DNA of 45,449 nucleotides from Chloroflexota bacterium (GCA_902810755.1 CADDYT010000041.1:1-45449), one strand, 5' to 3'; counted from the first letter of the stretch, positions 9,440 to 19,140 are shown. Notes: generated by a model from the sequence alone, not told the origin. Program-made: numbers and translations.

Positions 9440-12400
9440 TTACCGACTTCCCGTTCGGGATTGAAACTTTGCATCCGGGCCGGAATAATAGGCGGCGGTT
9501 TTTGAGCCTGGCTCGAAGCCGTCCGAGTAGAACCAGGCTGGCGGCTGCTGCGTGTAGTCCGGGATGGCAAAGTAGACTTGCAGGTAGACCGCCATGTAGC
9601 GGGGGGCGACGAAGCAAGCCATGCAGCGCGTTTCGCCGCTGCCGCGCATAACCAGCTCGCGGCCTGTCCCCGGCTCCTGTCTCTTCGGGCTTTGCGGCCA
9701 GCGATCGGTTCGCCATACGATGACTGCGTAATGCACCAGGTCGTCGGCGGGCCAGCTCCATTGCACCAGCACCTCGTCATTGCGCCGCCACGCCGCGACG
9801 TCTCTGGCTTCAAACTTCCTGATAAAACGGCTTTTCGCCTGCATCAAACGAAAATCCGTGAGCTGTTTGCGCGATTCCCGCTCGATCTCCTGAGCCAGCA
9901 GGATCGCGCTCCTGTGATCGTTGTTTCGCAGCAGTTGTTCCAGCCGGACGCGCTTCAAGGCCCTGTTGATGCGCTCCTGCTGCGCCGGGGTAAAACCGGC
10001 AAACTGGTTGACGATGGCCTCGTCGTAGGCAGCGAGGATCTGGTCGTCGCTGTCATTCTGGATGCCGTCCAGCACGGCCTGCTGCATCTGCCGGAACTGG
10101 CGGGCCATCTGCAAAAGCTGCCACTCGTCCTGGCTGACGGCGGGGTAGTTGTCCAGCACGGAATCATAGACCGCGAGAATGCGCGCCGCATCTCTGCCGT
10201 GCGCCTTGATAGTATCACGGAAATGCTGTAATGCCGCCACGCGCCTGCGGGCAAAGGCGAGCCTCTGCTCTTCCGCCGTTGTCAGCACAAAGGCGGCGCG
10301 GTGCCAGGACTGCTCAATGCTCTGCCAGCTATCGATGATAATGGCGTCGTCGTCGTCTTTGTATGCCTGCACAAGGTCGAAGGCTAAGGCAACCTGCTCG
10401 CGCTCCTCTGCCGTCACATTCTTACAGGAAGCCAGGATGGGGTTGTAGGCGGCGGCGACCTGTGAAGCCGACTTGCTCGTCAGGGCGGAGCGCAGCAATG
10501 CCAGCGCGTCCACTCGCTGCTGCGCCAGGGCGATGCGCTGCTCTTCCTGCGGGGTAAAGGTCAGCGCCTGCGCATAGCTGGCGCTGATACGCTGGCTGCT
10601 GCTGAGGATAGCCTGGTCATCGTCGTCCTGGCATGCCTCTACGAACGCTTTTGCCGCCTGCAGCACGGCCCGTTCGTGAGCCGTGAGACCTTTCGCGTTA
10701 TCCAGCGCGGGATCGTAGGCAGCGACGATGCGCTGTATATTTCTTTGCGTCAATACAGCCCGCAACGCTTCAAGCGCCGCGATACGCTGGCGGGCAAGGG
10801 CGAGGCGCTGCTGCTCCTGCGCGTTCAGCAGCAGACGCGAGGAGTGATTGGAACGCTGGATGGCTTCAAAGGCGGCGATGATGGCCACGTCGTCGTCATC
10901 CTGCCAGGCACGGGCAAACTCGCGCGCCAGTTGCAGCGCCGCCCGCTCCTCAGGGGTGATGTGCGCGCTGGTTTCCAGAATCGGGTCATAGGTGCGGACA
11001 ATATCCTGTATGCCTCTGTTTGCCAGGGCCTGTTTGAAGGCGGTCAGAGCGGTTATGCGGCGCTGAGCCAGGGTGCGACGCTGCTCCTGCGGCCCGGTGA
11101 GGCGGAAGTAGGAAAGGTAATTTCGACGGCAAATCTCGTCCCAGGTAGCGGCAATATTCTCATCGTTGTCGCCGTCGAACGCCTTTTGCAACTGGCGCGC
11201 CAGTTGCAGTACCTCTCGCTCCTCCCGCGTGACGTTTTTCGCGTTGTCCAGTTCGGGGTCGTAGGCATCGATGATCTGTTGCAGCGTGCCATTTTGCAGG
11301 GCGTTGCGGAAGTGGGTGAGCTTTTGCACCACCAACTGTGCCTGTTGCAGGCGGCTGCGGTGCTTCTGGGCCGGGGCGTAACTATCGAGGAGAGGCGCGA
11401 TCCAGGTTTTCGTAATCTCCTCGTCGTCATCCCGCTGGATAGCCTGCTCAAGTTTGGCCAGGGCCTCTTTTTTCTCAATATCGGGATCGATGATATAGAG
11501 GGGAAGCCGCACCTGATCGATGGGCAGGTTACAGGCCCGTTTCAGGTCGCGCACAACGGCGTTGAGGCGGGCGTCGTTGATCTGTTCCAGTTCGGCGAAG
11601 AGGGGCGAGCTATCAGGGTTGATGAAATCGCTCTCTCTGAAGAGGAGACTGTTGTCCTGCGCGCCGCCACTCTGCGTCATAGTCTGCACCGAAGATGCAT
11701 ACGTATTCCACAGGCCCGGACGCAGGTGCAGGGCGAGCAGGGCCGTGTAAATCACCATTGCCGAGAAAGCGTCCGCCTCTTCATTGAAACGCCTCTGGTG
11801 GACCAGTGGATGCTGGTAATCTGGCTGGCCCTGCACGAGGCCCGGTCGGCCATTAAAATCGGGAATGTAGACGCCGTCATAATCGATCAGGACCAGGCGT
11901 TTATCCGATTTTCTGACCATGATATTGCCGCCTGCCAGGTCGCAGTGGGCGATCTTCGCGGCGCGCAGCGCCTTCAGAATTTCTACCCATTGCTGAAGTA
12001 CCTTGCCCAGTCCCGCCGAGTCTCCACGCTTGCAGAGGCTTTCCACGTGGTCGACCAGGGTGGTTCCCTCAATCCACTCCATCTCAATGAGAGGAAATGG
12101 TTTTTTGGTGTCCACGCCGTTCACCAGGTCATTGATAAGAATGCCGTCGCTGTGAAATTTGAAGCTGGCGGTGATATCAGGAATACGGCAGGCGAAATAG
12201 GCGCCGATGCGTTCGTAGCGGAACTGGATATCCGGGTCCATTGGTGTCAGATAGCAGCGTAAGGCCCGGTGCTTGCCGCTTTTTGTGCGGAATTTGTACA
12301 CGACGGCGAAGCCACCGGCAGTCCCCCAGGGCAGGTAGATTGACCCGGCTTTTGTTTTCTCGACCTGACCCTCTTTGAGTTCAGGGTCCTGCACCCTCAA

Positions 12401-12451
12401 ACGTGCTTTTGACAGGTTCATCGCTTCATCGCAGGCGAGGCGAGTGGGCAT
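9440..12451 (-). CDS. Atypical protein kinase with five helical repeats and C-terminal beta domain
   Basis: A 1003-residue protein. The kinase-like domain spans about 40-300: glycine loop GTAGGFAV (43-50), catalytic loop HCDLAGGN (169-176) and DYD (190-192) instead of DFG. The usual VAIK lysine is arginine (ALR, R65). Next, from about 345 to 830, come one half and five full copies of a roughly 75-residue helical repeat with the pattern IVxxYDPxLD - TxxER - LAxxF - DDDxAI - ExQRLxxAxxR. The last 130 residues are Trp/Tyr-rich and look like a beta-sandwich, perhaps FN3-like. Asp171, Asn176 and Asp190 are present, so catalysis is possible, but it may be a pseudokinase. The paralogue is 21 bases upstream. 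The start at 12451 has AGGAGG upstream. Expected role: kinase and scaffold of a TerY-P-like triad. Confidence 0.83.
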   Translation of the reverse strand: MPTRLACDEAMNLSKARLRVQDPELKEGQVEKTKAGSIYLPWGTAGGFAVVYKFRTKSGKHRALRCYLTPMDPDIQFRYERIGAYFACRIPDITASFKFHSDGILINDLVNGVDTKKPFPLIEMEWIEGTTLVDHVESLCKRGDSAGLGKVLQQWVEILKALRAAKIAHCDLAGGNIMVRKSDKRLVLIDYDGVYIPDFNGRPGLVQGQPDYQHPLVHQRRFNEEADAFSAMVIYTALLALHLRPGLWNTYASSVQTMTQSGGAQDNSLLFRESDFINPDSSPLFAELEQINDARLNAVVRDLKRACNLPIDQVRLPLYIIDPDIEKKEALAKLEQAIQRDDDEEITKTWIAPLLDSYAPAQKHRSRLQQAQLVVQKLTHFRNALQNGTLQQIIDAYDPELDNAKNVTREEREVLQLARQLQKAFDGDNDENIAATWDEICRRNYLSYFRLTGPQEQRRTLAQRRITALTAFKQALANRGIQDIVRTYDPILETSAHITPEERAALQLAREFARAWQDDDDVAIIAAFEAIQRSNHSSRLLLNAQEQQRLALARQRIAALEALRAVLTQRNIQRIVAAYDPALDNAKGLTAHERAVLQAAKAFVEACQDDDDQAILSSSQRISASYAQALTFTPQEEQRIALAQQRVDALALLRSALTSKSASQVAAAYNPILASCKNVTAEEREQVALAFDLVQAYKDDDDAIIIDSWQSIEQSWHRAAFVLTTAEEQRLAFARRRVAALQHFRDTIKAHGRDAARILAVYDSVLDNYPAVSQDEWQLLQMARQFRQMQQAVLDGIQNDSDDQILAAYDEAIVNQFAGFTPAQQERINRALKRVRLEQLLRNNDHRSAILLAQEIERESRKQLTDFRLMQAKSRFIRKFEARDVAAWRRNDEVLVQWSWPADDLVHYAVIVWRTDRWPQSPKRQEPGTGRELVMRGSGETRCMACFVAPRYMAVYLQVYFAIPDYTQQPPAWFYSDGFEPGSKTAAYYSGPDAKFQSRTGSR

Positions 12452-12472
12452 CTTTTTTCGTTTCCTCCTGAA

Positions 12473-14965
12473 TCACTTTCCTGGCATGGCCCGGTTGAGA
12501 CGCTGCGTTTCCGCATCGGTCAGCAGAAACGATTTCTGGTAGGAAGAGTGCTGAATGGCCGTCCAGGCGGCGACGATGGCCTGATCGCTGTCGCGCTGGA
12601 ATGCCTGCGCCAGCTGACGCGCCAGGGCCAGGAGGTTGCGCTCAGAAGCGGTAACACTGGCGGAGCCGTCGAGCACAGGGTCGTAGGCTGCCACGATGGG
12701 CTGGACCCTCTTGTTCATAATGGCGAGCCGGAATTTGAGCAGAGCGGCTTTTCGCCGTGCGGCCAGTTCGGCGCGCTGGCGCTCCTGCGCGCTGAAAACA
12801 AACGCCTGCTGGTATGGAGGCTCCTGCAGGCGCTCCCAGGCTGCCGCCAGCGCCTGATCGTTGTTGCTTTGATAGGCCTGCACAAAATCGCGGGCGACCT
12901 CTAACAGGTTCCGCTCCTGTTGAGTAATGCTCCCGTCGCCATCCAGAGCCGTATCGTAGCTGGCGACGATCTGCTGCACGTTCTTGCCTGCCAGCGCCTG
13001 GCGGAACTTCGGCAGGGCAGATTGACCGGCTCTGGCCGTATCGAGCCGCTGCTGCTCCTGCGGCGTCAGCATGAAGAATTGCTGGTATGGAGATTTCTGG
13101 ATCTGCTCCCAGGCGGCGGCGATGGCATGATCGTCGTTTTTGTAGATGGCCTGCATAAAGGCCTTTGCCAGCCTGAGGATGGTGCGCTCCTGCTGCGTGA
13201 TACTGGCGCAATCATCCAGAATCCAGTCGTAGCTGCCGATAATCTGGGCGATATTCTTGCTCATCAGGCTCATGCGAAACTTGACGAGGGCGAGTTTGCG
13301 CTGGCGGGCGGCCTCGATGCGCTGCCTCTCCTGTGGCGTAAACACAAAATCAGCGCGATAGGAGTAATTTTCAATCTCCTCGCTGCTGGCAACAATGGCC
13401 TGGTCATCATTATTCTGGCAGGCCTGCGCAAAGTCCTGCGCGAGGCGCAAAATTTCACGCTCGCGGGCGGTAACGGCGGTAGATGCGTCCAGCAAGCCGG
13501 GATCATAGCTGCTAACGATGGGCTGGATGCGTTTGTTCATCAGCGCGAGCCGGAAGCGGACAAGAGCTTCTTTGCGCCGCTGAGCAAGGGCAAGCCGCTG
13601 CTGCTCCTGCCCGTCGAGGCGCAGCGCGCTTTTATAAGGCGAGTCCTGAATAGCTTCCCAGGCGCTGACGATAGCCTGATCGTCGTTATTGCTGCAGGCC
13701 ACGACGAATTCCAGGGCCAGCAGCGTGGGCAGCGCCTGGTCGGCGGTAAACTGCTTGCAGTTGTTAATGACCGGATCGTAGGCGGCGGCGATCTGCTGCA
13801 CCGAGCCGGTTTTCAGGGCATCCTGCAAGCGTTTGAGGGTCTGGAGAACCTGCTTTGCCTGCGCCACGCGCGCGGCGTACTGCTGCGCCGGCGGGTAGTT
13901 CTCCAGCTTATTTGTCCATACCTGAACAATCGCCTCGTCGTCGTTGTTCTGTATTGCCTGCTCTAACTTTGCCAGCACCTGCTTCTTATCGGCATCGGGA
14001 TCATGGATGGCGGGGTTGAAAGGCGGGACGCGATTCACCGGCCCGGCGCAGGCCTGTCTTAAAATTTGCAGGGCTTTGCGCAGGCGCGGGTCGTTGAGCT
14101 GGCTCAGGTCGGCAAAGAGAGGGGATTGATCGGGGTCGACGAAATCTTTGCCCTTGAAGAGCAGGTTGTTTTCCAGCAGTTTGCCCTGGGCATTGTGCTG
14201 CATGTATTTGTTCCAGAGTTCGGGGCGCAACTGCATGGCCAGCAGAGCGACATAGATCACCCAGGCAGAAAAATCGTCGGTGCGCTCATTGAAAGGGCGC
14301 AGCTGCATCTCGGGATGCTGGTAGTCGACCTGCCCCAGCACAACCGGGTCTCGCCCGGCGAAGCCGGGAATATAGACGCCATCGTAATCGACCAGCACGA
14401 GTTGGCCGCCCGGCCTGACCATGATATTGCCCCCGGCCAGGTCTCCGTGAGAGATACTGGCTTTCTGCATGGTCTGCATGATACCCACCCACTGATTGAC
14501 CACGTCTGCCAGCGTTGCCGTGTCATGTTTCTTACACAGCTCGTCGACATAATCGCACAGCGTCATGCCTTCGACCCATTCCATCTCAATGAGCGGGTAG
14601 ACTTTGTTCTGCGACTGGCCGTAGACGTTCTCTTTGATCAGGATACCGGCATCGTGGTAGTTGAACTCGACGGTAATAGAGGCAGCGTGAGCGGCGAAGT
14701 ACGCGCTGATGTGCTGGTACCGGTCGGCAATATCGGGCGTCATGGGAACCAGAAAACAACGCAGGGCGCGTTTCTTCCCGCTCTGACAGGAGAATCTGTA
14801 AACAACGGCGAAACCGCCCTGCGCTCCCCAGGGCCGCTCCATCTTGCCCATCGCCGTTTGCGTTGTCATGACGTCGACCTTGCCCTGTTTGAGGTCGGAG
14901 TCCGGCACCTTCAGACGCGCCTGGGAGAGGCGCATCGCTTCATCGTAGGCACTACGGTCAGGCAT
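12473..14965 (-). CDS. Atypical protein kinase with five helical repeats (paralogue)
   Basis: An 830-residue paralogue of the downstream kinase. The N-terminal motif AYDEAMRLSQARLKV (6-20) is shared with it. Kinase features are GAQGGFAVV (47-55), ALR with R69 in the VAIK lysine position, HGDLAGGN (173-180) and DYDG (193-196). One half and five full copies of the shared repeat run from about 330 to the end. The individual repeats are more alike within this protein than in the paralogue, suggesting recent internal duplication. It lacks the C-terminal beta domain. It is 37 bases from the PP2C gene and 21 from the next kinase, so the three are very probably co-transcribed. Having two kinases of this type in tandem is unlike the single kinase of the usual TerY-P triad; one may regulate the other. 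Confidence 0.84.
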   Translation of the reverse strand: MPDRSAYDEAMRLSQARLKVPDSDLKQGKVDVMTTQTAMGKMERPWGAQGGFAVVYRFSCQSGKKRALRCFLVPMTPDIADRYQHISAYFAAHAASITVEFNYHDAGILIKENVYGQSQNKVYPLIEMEWVEGMTLCDYVDELCKKHDTATLADVVNQWVGIMQTMQKASISHGDLAGGNIMVRPGGQLVLVDYDGVYIPGFAGRDPVVLGQVDYQHPEMQLRPFNERTDDFSAWVIYVALLAMQLRPELWNKYMQHNAQGKLLENNLLFKGKDFVDPDQSPLFADLSQLNDPRLRKALQILRQACAGPVNRVPPFNPAIHDPDADKKQVLAKLEQAIQNNDDEAIVQVWTNKLENYPPAQQYAARVAQAKQVLQTLKRLQDALKTGSVQQIAAAYDPVINNCKQFTADQALPTLLALEFVVACSNNDDQAIVSAWEAIQDSPYKSALRLDGQEQQRLALAQRRKEALVRFRLALMNKRIQPIVSSYDPGLLDASTAVTAREREILRLAQDFAQACQNNDDQAIVASSEEIENYSYRADFVFTPQERQRIEAARQRKLALVKFRMSLMSKNIAQIIGSYDWILDDCASITQQERTILRLAKAFMQAIYKNDDHAIAAAWEQIQKSPYQQFFMLTPQEQQRLDTARAGQSALPKFRQALAGKNVQQIVASYDTALDGDGSITQQERNLLEVARDFVQAYQSNNDQALAAAWERLQEPPYQQAFVFSAQERQRAELAARRKAALLKFRLAIMNKRVQPIVAAYDPVLDGSASVTASERNLLALARQLAQAFQRDSDQAIVAAWTAIQHSSYQKSFLLTDAETQRLNRAMPGK

Positions 14966-15002
14966 CGCATTCCCTTTCTCAGTTCATCCTCTTTCTCTGC
15001 TC

Positions 15003-17699
15003 CTATTTCCAACCCAGTTGCTCTGCCACCCACGAAGCTGTCTGCTTGAAACTGTCACGGCTGTACTTAACTTCTTCGCGCTGGCTTTTCAGCCAGTCAT
15101 CAAACTGCTTTGGTTTCCCCAATCCCGGTATCCTTTTGATGATTTGCCCTTTACTTTGCTGTTGCCGCTCGTAGAACGGCTTGAAAGACTGAGCGCGGAC
15201 ATACAATTCACAGAAATACAGCACATCGTCATCCACCAGTCGATTATCCCTGAGAAAGGCAGCGTAATCCGCCACCATATCCGTGCGAAACGAGGCTGAT
15301 TGAGCCTGCGCCTCGTCTCTCACATGGTATGTATCCTGAAAGGCGGTTTCCCAGCCGCTCTCCACGAGTTCTTTCTGAATTAAGAGATCGTTGGCCAGAT
15401 CGTCCAGGGCATTGGCAGCCAGGGCAGGGAAAGCGATATATTCCTGTAACTGTAAAATCTCTTCCTTTTTCTCGTGCCAGCTTGCTGCATCTGTTATACT
15501 GAGCAGATCCTGTTGATACCGCTCGATCCAGTATTCATTGACGGCTCTGCGAATGATGCCAACTTTTCTGACCTGCCCCAGCGTGATAGTTTGCCCTTTC
15601 ACCTGCGCCACAATTTCTTTCATCAGGACATGCCAGGCATCGACTTTCTGTTCAGCTTCCTCGCTGCGTTTCTGTTCTCCCGGCGTAAAAGCAAGCTGAT
15701 CGTGGGTATAGTAAGATGACTGCTTGATTTTTTCGTAAGCTTCGGCAAGCGCAAAATCGTCGTCGGCGTCAAACGCCAGGATAAACTCCCGCGCGAGTTG
15801 CAAAAGATTGTGTTCCTCCTGCGTAAGCTGGGAGCTGCCATCCAGAATTCCATCATAATTCCTGACGATTTGTCGCAGCCTTCCGGCCTGCAGAGCCGCC
15901 CGCAGATTACGCAAAGCTCCCTGCCGTCGCTGTGCCAGCTCAATCCGCCGGAATTCCGGGTCGGTAAAGCGGAAGAGAGATCGATTTTCAGGATGCAAGA
16001 GTTCTTCGTTTAGTGTTAGTATGGCCGTATCATCATCCCCGTCAAAGGCCGCTTTCAACCGGCAGGCGAGATCAATGCACCGCAACTCAACAGGAGTCAG
16101 TCGTACACGCATCGCTTCAGGCAGATTGGAGGCGGCGGCTGCAATCTTCTGGATATTGCCGCTTCTCAGAGCTATTCGCAACCCTTCCAGCGCCTGACGT
16201 CGGCCTTTTACCTCGGCTACTTTAGCTTGCTGGTCAGGAGAGAACTGGTAAGTGGGCCAGAGCTGTTTCAGGTCTGCCTCAGTTGCCAGCAAAGTATCAT
16301 CGTTATTCGAGGTATAACTGGCGCTGTATTCTTTGAGAAATGCAGCTTCTTTCTTTAGTTGCTCGTTCTCGGTGCGCAAGGCTGCCGTAGTGTCCTGCGG
16401 TTTCTGTGCAGGGAGAGGCTGGCCGCCTGAAGCTGGCCGTGCATAGACGGTAGAAGCAGCAGAGTCCGCCCACTGGCCGTAGTCAGTGGGAGTGGTGTCG
16501 TTCGCCGGTCGGGGAGGGAGCGGTATTTGTGGCGTCGGCGGCGGTGGGGGCGGTGTGAGATAGACGCCGTTGCGCTTCAGTGTCTCCCGGATCCCCTCCG
16601 CGCATTTCTCGTCAAGCAGGTCAGAGCGGTAGCGATCCCAGACGGGCTGCATCTTTCTCCCCACATCGGGCATTTGCTGGTACTGGCGGAATGCGCGCAT
16701 GACCTCTTTCAGCGCGTGCGCGACTTCCCGCGCTTTCTCAATCTCCGCCCCGGTCACATCGGCAGGCAGGCGATCTTTCAGGTCTTTCCCGTCACCGTAA
16801 TAGATAGCGACCAGCTCTTTGTTGTCTTCGCGCCGGGCCTGCTCGAAGTCCGCCAGCCGCTGGCGAACAATCGGCTCGAACTGCGCCGGTGTTGCCCCCA
16901 GGACAACGCCATCGCCTGTCGTATCCTCGTGTAAATCGAGAATAAGCGCGGTACAGTCATCATTGATCATTTCTTTGTCGGCGCGGCATGCTTCGATGAA
17001 TGCCGGCCAGGTCTCATCTGTGCATGCGCAGACGGTCTGGAAGGACTGCCACTGTTTGCTCGCTTCCTCGTTATCCGTGAAGCGACCGCCGCCCCCGTCA
17101 ATAATCCACTTAGAAACGGCGTCGCTGGCGATAACGACAATATCGTCTGGCCCCAGCGTTTCTTCCTGTGTGTGGCCGGTATGAAAATCGCGATTGAACA
17201 CTCGCAACAGGGAGGGCAGGCAAACAGGCGGTTGTGCGAACTGATCGGGATCATGTAAGGCAAAAGAGCGTATGTTCCGCGTCTGCCGGTTGCCGATAAT
17301 CACGCAGCTATCGCCAAAGACGAGGAGCTGCGCGCGGGCGGAGGTCGCATCGCTGGCAACAATGCGCACTGCTGCCAGCGTGGAATCGCTGCTCTGGCTC
17401 AGCGCCTTTTGCTGAATGCTCCAGTCGCGCAACTGCGACATGGCGGGGATGCGGGTTTTGTAGATCTCCAGCGCCGGGCGTAACCACCATTCGACCTCGA
17501 ACGGGTAATCGCTCATCAGAGGGACGGCAATAAATCGCTCGACGAGGATGCGCGCCCAGATAGCAGGAAATAACGAGGTTCCGGCTCCGTCCGCGACGGC
17601 AAAGAGTCCCTTCGACTCATCCAGCCGGTAAGCATCCTGGCATCCCTCTTCTCCATGCTCGGTCTTCCAGTATTTTAAGGCTTTGATTTGAACGCGCAT
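15003..17699 (-). CDS. PP2C-family phosphatase with shared helical repeats
   Basis: An 898-residue protein. Residues 1-270 are a PP2C-like domain with QDAY (21-24), ADGAG (36-40), FGDS, SDAVSKWIID and a late DDCT motif, matching the metal-binding aspartates. A helical region and a proline-rich linker follow (about 395-420). One half and two full copies of the same roughly 75-residue repeat found in the two kinases lie at about 470-710, for example ILDGSSQLTQEEHNLLQLA and DADDDFALAEAYEKI. A unique helical C-terminus ends the protein. The ATG at 17699 was chosen over a GTG 36 bases upstream because GGGGAG lies between them. As part of a vWA-PP2C-kinase set it should reverse phosphorylation by the neighbouring kinases; the shared repeats suggest direct co-assembly. 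Function is inferred, not shown. Confidence 0.83.
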   Translation of the reverse strand: MRVQIKALKYWKTEHGEEGCQDAYRLDESKGLFAVADGAGTSLFPAIWARILVERFIAVPLMSDYPFEVEWWLRPALEIYKTRIPAMSQLRDWSIQQKALSQSSDSTLAAVRIVASDATSARAQLLVFGDSCVIIGNRQTRNIRSFALHDPDQFAQPPVCLPSLLRVFNRDFHTGHTQEETLGPDDIVVIASDAVSKWIIDGGGGRFTDNEEASKQWQSFQTVCACTDETWPAFIEACRADKEMINDDCTALILDLHEDTTGDGVVLGATPAQFEPIVRQRLADFEQARREDNKELVAIYYGDGKDLKDRLPADVTGAEIEKAREVAHALKEVMRAFRQYQQMPDVGRKMQPVWDRYRSDLLDEKCAEGIRETLKRNGVYLTPPPPPPTPQIPLPPRPANDTTPTDYGQWADSAASTVYARPASGGQPLPAQKPQDTTAALRTENEQLKKEAAFLKEYSASYTSNNDDTLLATEADLKQLWPTYQFSPDQQAKVAEVKGRRQALEGLRIALRSGNIQKIAAAASNLPEAMRVRLTPVELRCIDLACRLKAAFDGDDDTAILTLNEELLHPENRSLFRFTDPEFRRIELAQRRQGALRNLRAALQAGRLRQIVRNYDGILDGSSQLTQEEHNLLQLAREFILAFDADDDFALAEAYEKIKQSSYYTHDQLAFTPGEQKRSEEAEQKVDAWHVLMKEIVAQVKGQTITLGQVRKVGIIRRAVNEYWIERYQQDLLSITDAASWHEKKEEILQLQEYIAFPALAANALDDLANDLLIQKELVESGWETAFQDTYHVRDEAQAQSASFRTDMVADYAAFLRDNRLVDDDVLYFCELYVRAQSFKPFYERQQQSKGQIIKRIPGLGKPKQFDDWLKSQREEVKYSRDSFKQTASWVAEQLGWK

Positions 17700-17877
17700 C
17701 CCTCTTTGCTCTCCCCGTATTGCTATCCCGATCACTTAAGAATGCTCTTTTTCAAAAAGCGCCGACCTGCGAGTGCCATGAAGAGAGCGTGTTTCTCAAC
17801 TGATGACTCGCATGCTGCGCGTTCTGGTTGCCGCCGCTTTCGCCTCGTTTGCTGGTGCATTTTCAAGGACCCTTTCT

Positions 17878-17945
17878 GGGAAAGGGGGGAAGGATTGGGG
17901 ACGCCCCAAACCCCGGCAGGGGAGGCCCCCTGTACCCCCTTTCCC
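17878..17945. repeat. GC-rich palindromic element between vWA and PP2C genes
   Basis: An 11-base inverted repeat, gggaaaggggg (17878-17888) and ccccctttccc (17935-17945), encloses smaller nested palindromes such as ccccggcagggg. It lies in the 312-base gap 17700-18011, which otherwise holds no gene I can support. As RNA it could form a stable hairpin that lowers read-through from the vWA gene into the PP2C and kinase genes. It may instead be a dispersed repeat. Confidence 0.55.
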
Positions 17946-18011
17946 TCACAGCTCTCCTGATTTTGCACTGGTATCACATCGGCACCGTTCCGTGTTCATG
18001 GTCAGCGCCAG

Positions 18012-18896
18012 TTACATATTCGGGTCGAGCGGCGCCGTTTGCGGTTTGCTGGCAAAGTTGAACATCAACCGGACGGAGCTGGCATCCCCGTTGAAGATCA
18101 TGCCACGCGCGCCCGGAGGAACATCTCGCTGGAGCCATGTACACAGCAGAACCCGGCCAGGCTCAGGAATGGGGCTGCTGATCGAGAAGAGCTGTCTGGC
18201 GTATTTATCGTTAGGTAGTTCGTTCTCGGACAGCGGGTAAAGGACGGGCTGGGCATTGAGATTGGTCAGGTGGACGCTAAAAAGCAAAGCCTGCCCGTCA
18301 TTTGTGCTGATTTGAGAGATTTCCTGCGCTACCCCTGTAGGATCGCCGTCGGTGCCAGCGCCATCGGTGACGTTGATAATGACCGGTGGGTAGCTATCAG
18401 GGTGGTTCATGGCCCAGTACTGCGCGAGATCGCGGCCACGCTGCAATGCCGCGCGCATAGGGGTGCCGCCGCCCGCCTTCGGACGTACCCAGATGGGAAA
18501 GGGTACCTCAATTTCGTACTCGCGCCCCGTGTCGTCCACGTCTTTTTGCTTGCGCATTTCTATATCGGCGGGATAGGTCTGCAATTCGGGCAGAGTGACA
18601 AAGTCTCGTCCGGCCAGCGCGCCGCCCAGAACGCTGCCGATGTTCGATCCCTCGTAGCCAATCACACAAATATCGGCGCGGGGACGTACATCAGAGGTGC
18701 CATCGGGCCTGGGGATGATATTTGTCGTGACCAGTTCATTCAAAAAGCCATTGAGGATGGTCGCAACCATGTCACATTTGCGTCTTCCTCGTCCAACCTG
18801 CGCTTGCCCGAACTGTTCAGCCATTGAGCCTGATTGATCCAGTAAAAAGATCATGCAGCCCGGCTGATAACTCGCCCAGTTCTGTGAATAAGCCAT
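18012..18896 (-). CDS. TerY-like vWA-domain protein
   Basis: A 294-residue von Willebrand factor A domain protein with no signal peptide, so cytoplasmic. The metal-ion-dependent adhesion site is complete: DQSGS (20-24), Thr145 in GGGTPM and Asp178 in VTDGAG. The layout resembles TerY-type vWA proteins, which occur with a PP2C phosphatase and a protein kinase as the TerY-P triad; exactly these partners follow on the same strand. In those systems the vWA protein is thought to be a metal-dependent adaptor. The insertion around 100-140 (charged, KQKDVDDTGREYEIE) is unlike a minimal vWA fold. A good promoter lies upstream. The gap to the PP2C gene contains a GC-rich palindrome that may tune downstream expression. 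Confidence 0.88.
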   Translation of the reverse strand: MAYSQNWASYQPGCMIFLLDQSGSMAEQFGQAQVGRGRRKCDMVATILNGFLNELVTTNIIPRPDGTSDVRPRADICVIGYEGSNIGSVLGGALAGRDFVTLPELQTYPADIEMRKQKDVDDTGREYEIEVPFPIWVRPKAGGGTPMRAALQRGRDLAQYWAMNHPDSYPPVIINVTDGAGTDGDPTGVAQEISQISTNDGQALLFSVHLTNLNAQPVLYPLSENELPNDKYARQLFSISSPIPEPGRVLLCTWLQRDVPPGARGMIFNGDASSVRLMFNFASKPQTAPLDPNM

Positions 18897-18991
18897 AGGT
18901 GTCTACTCCTCTTCCTGTACCTTACCTGATAAACGCCCGTGCAGAGTGCCAGATGCCTGATTCCCCGGCAACCTGATGAATTGTCCTCTCC

Positions 18992-19020
18992 ATTATAAGA
19001 TACAATCAATGAAATCACAA
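18992..19020 (-). promoter_or_regulatory. Sigma-70-type promoter for the vWA gene
   Basis: On the minus strand TTGTGA and a consensus TATAAT are separated by 17 bases, giving a leader of about 90 bases before the start at 18896. This is the most likely main promoter of the vWA-PP2C-kinase-GTPase-GAP1 series. The 244-base gap in which it lies is AT-rich and holds no gene. Confidence 0.75.
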
Positions 19021-19140
19021 GTAGTATCATGATCGGAGGAGGATTTCATCATAAAAGAATGAAGGATACTGAATCATGCACTCCTTTCTAAGTATTGTTA
19101 GTTTAAGTACCCTCATCGTTTATAAGAGATGGGGAACTGC

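Noticed and set aside
9340..9813. Longer version of the GTPase starting at 9813
   Set aside because: The extra 158 codons mostly overlap the kinase gene in another frame, lack protein-like composition, and a good ribosome site precedes 9339.
17732..17977. 81-codon open frame between the vWA and PP2C genes
   Set aside because: It reads through the GC-rich palindrome, has no recognisable family and no good ribosome site.
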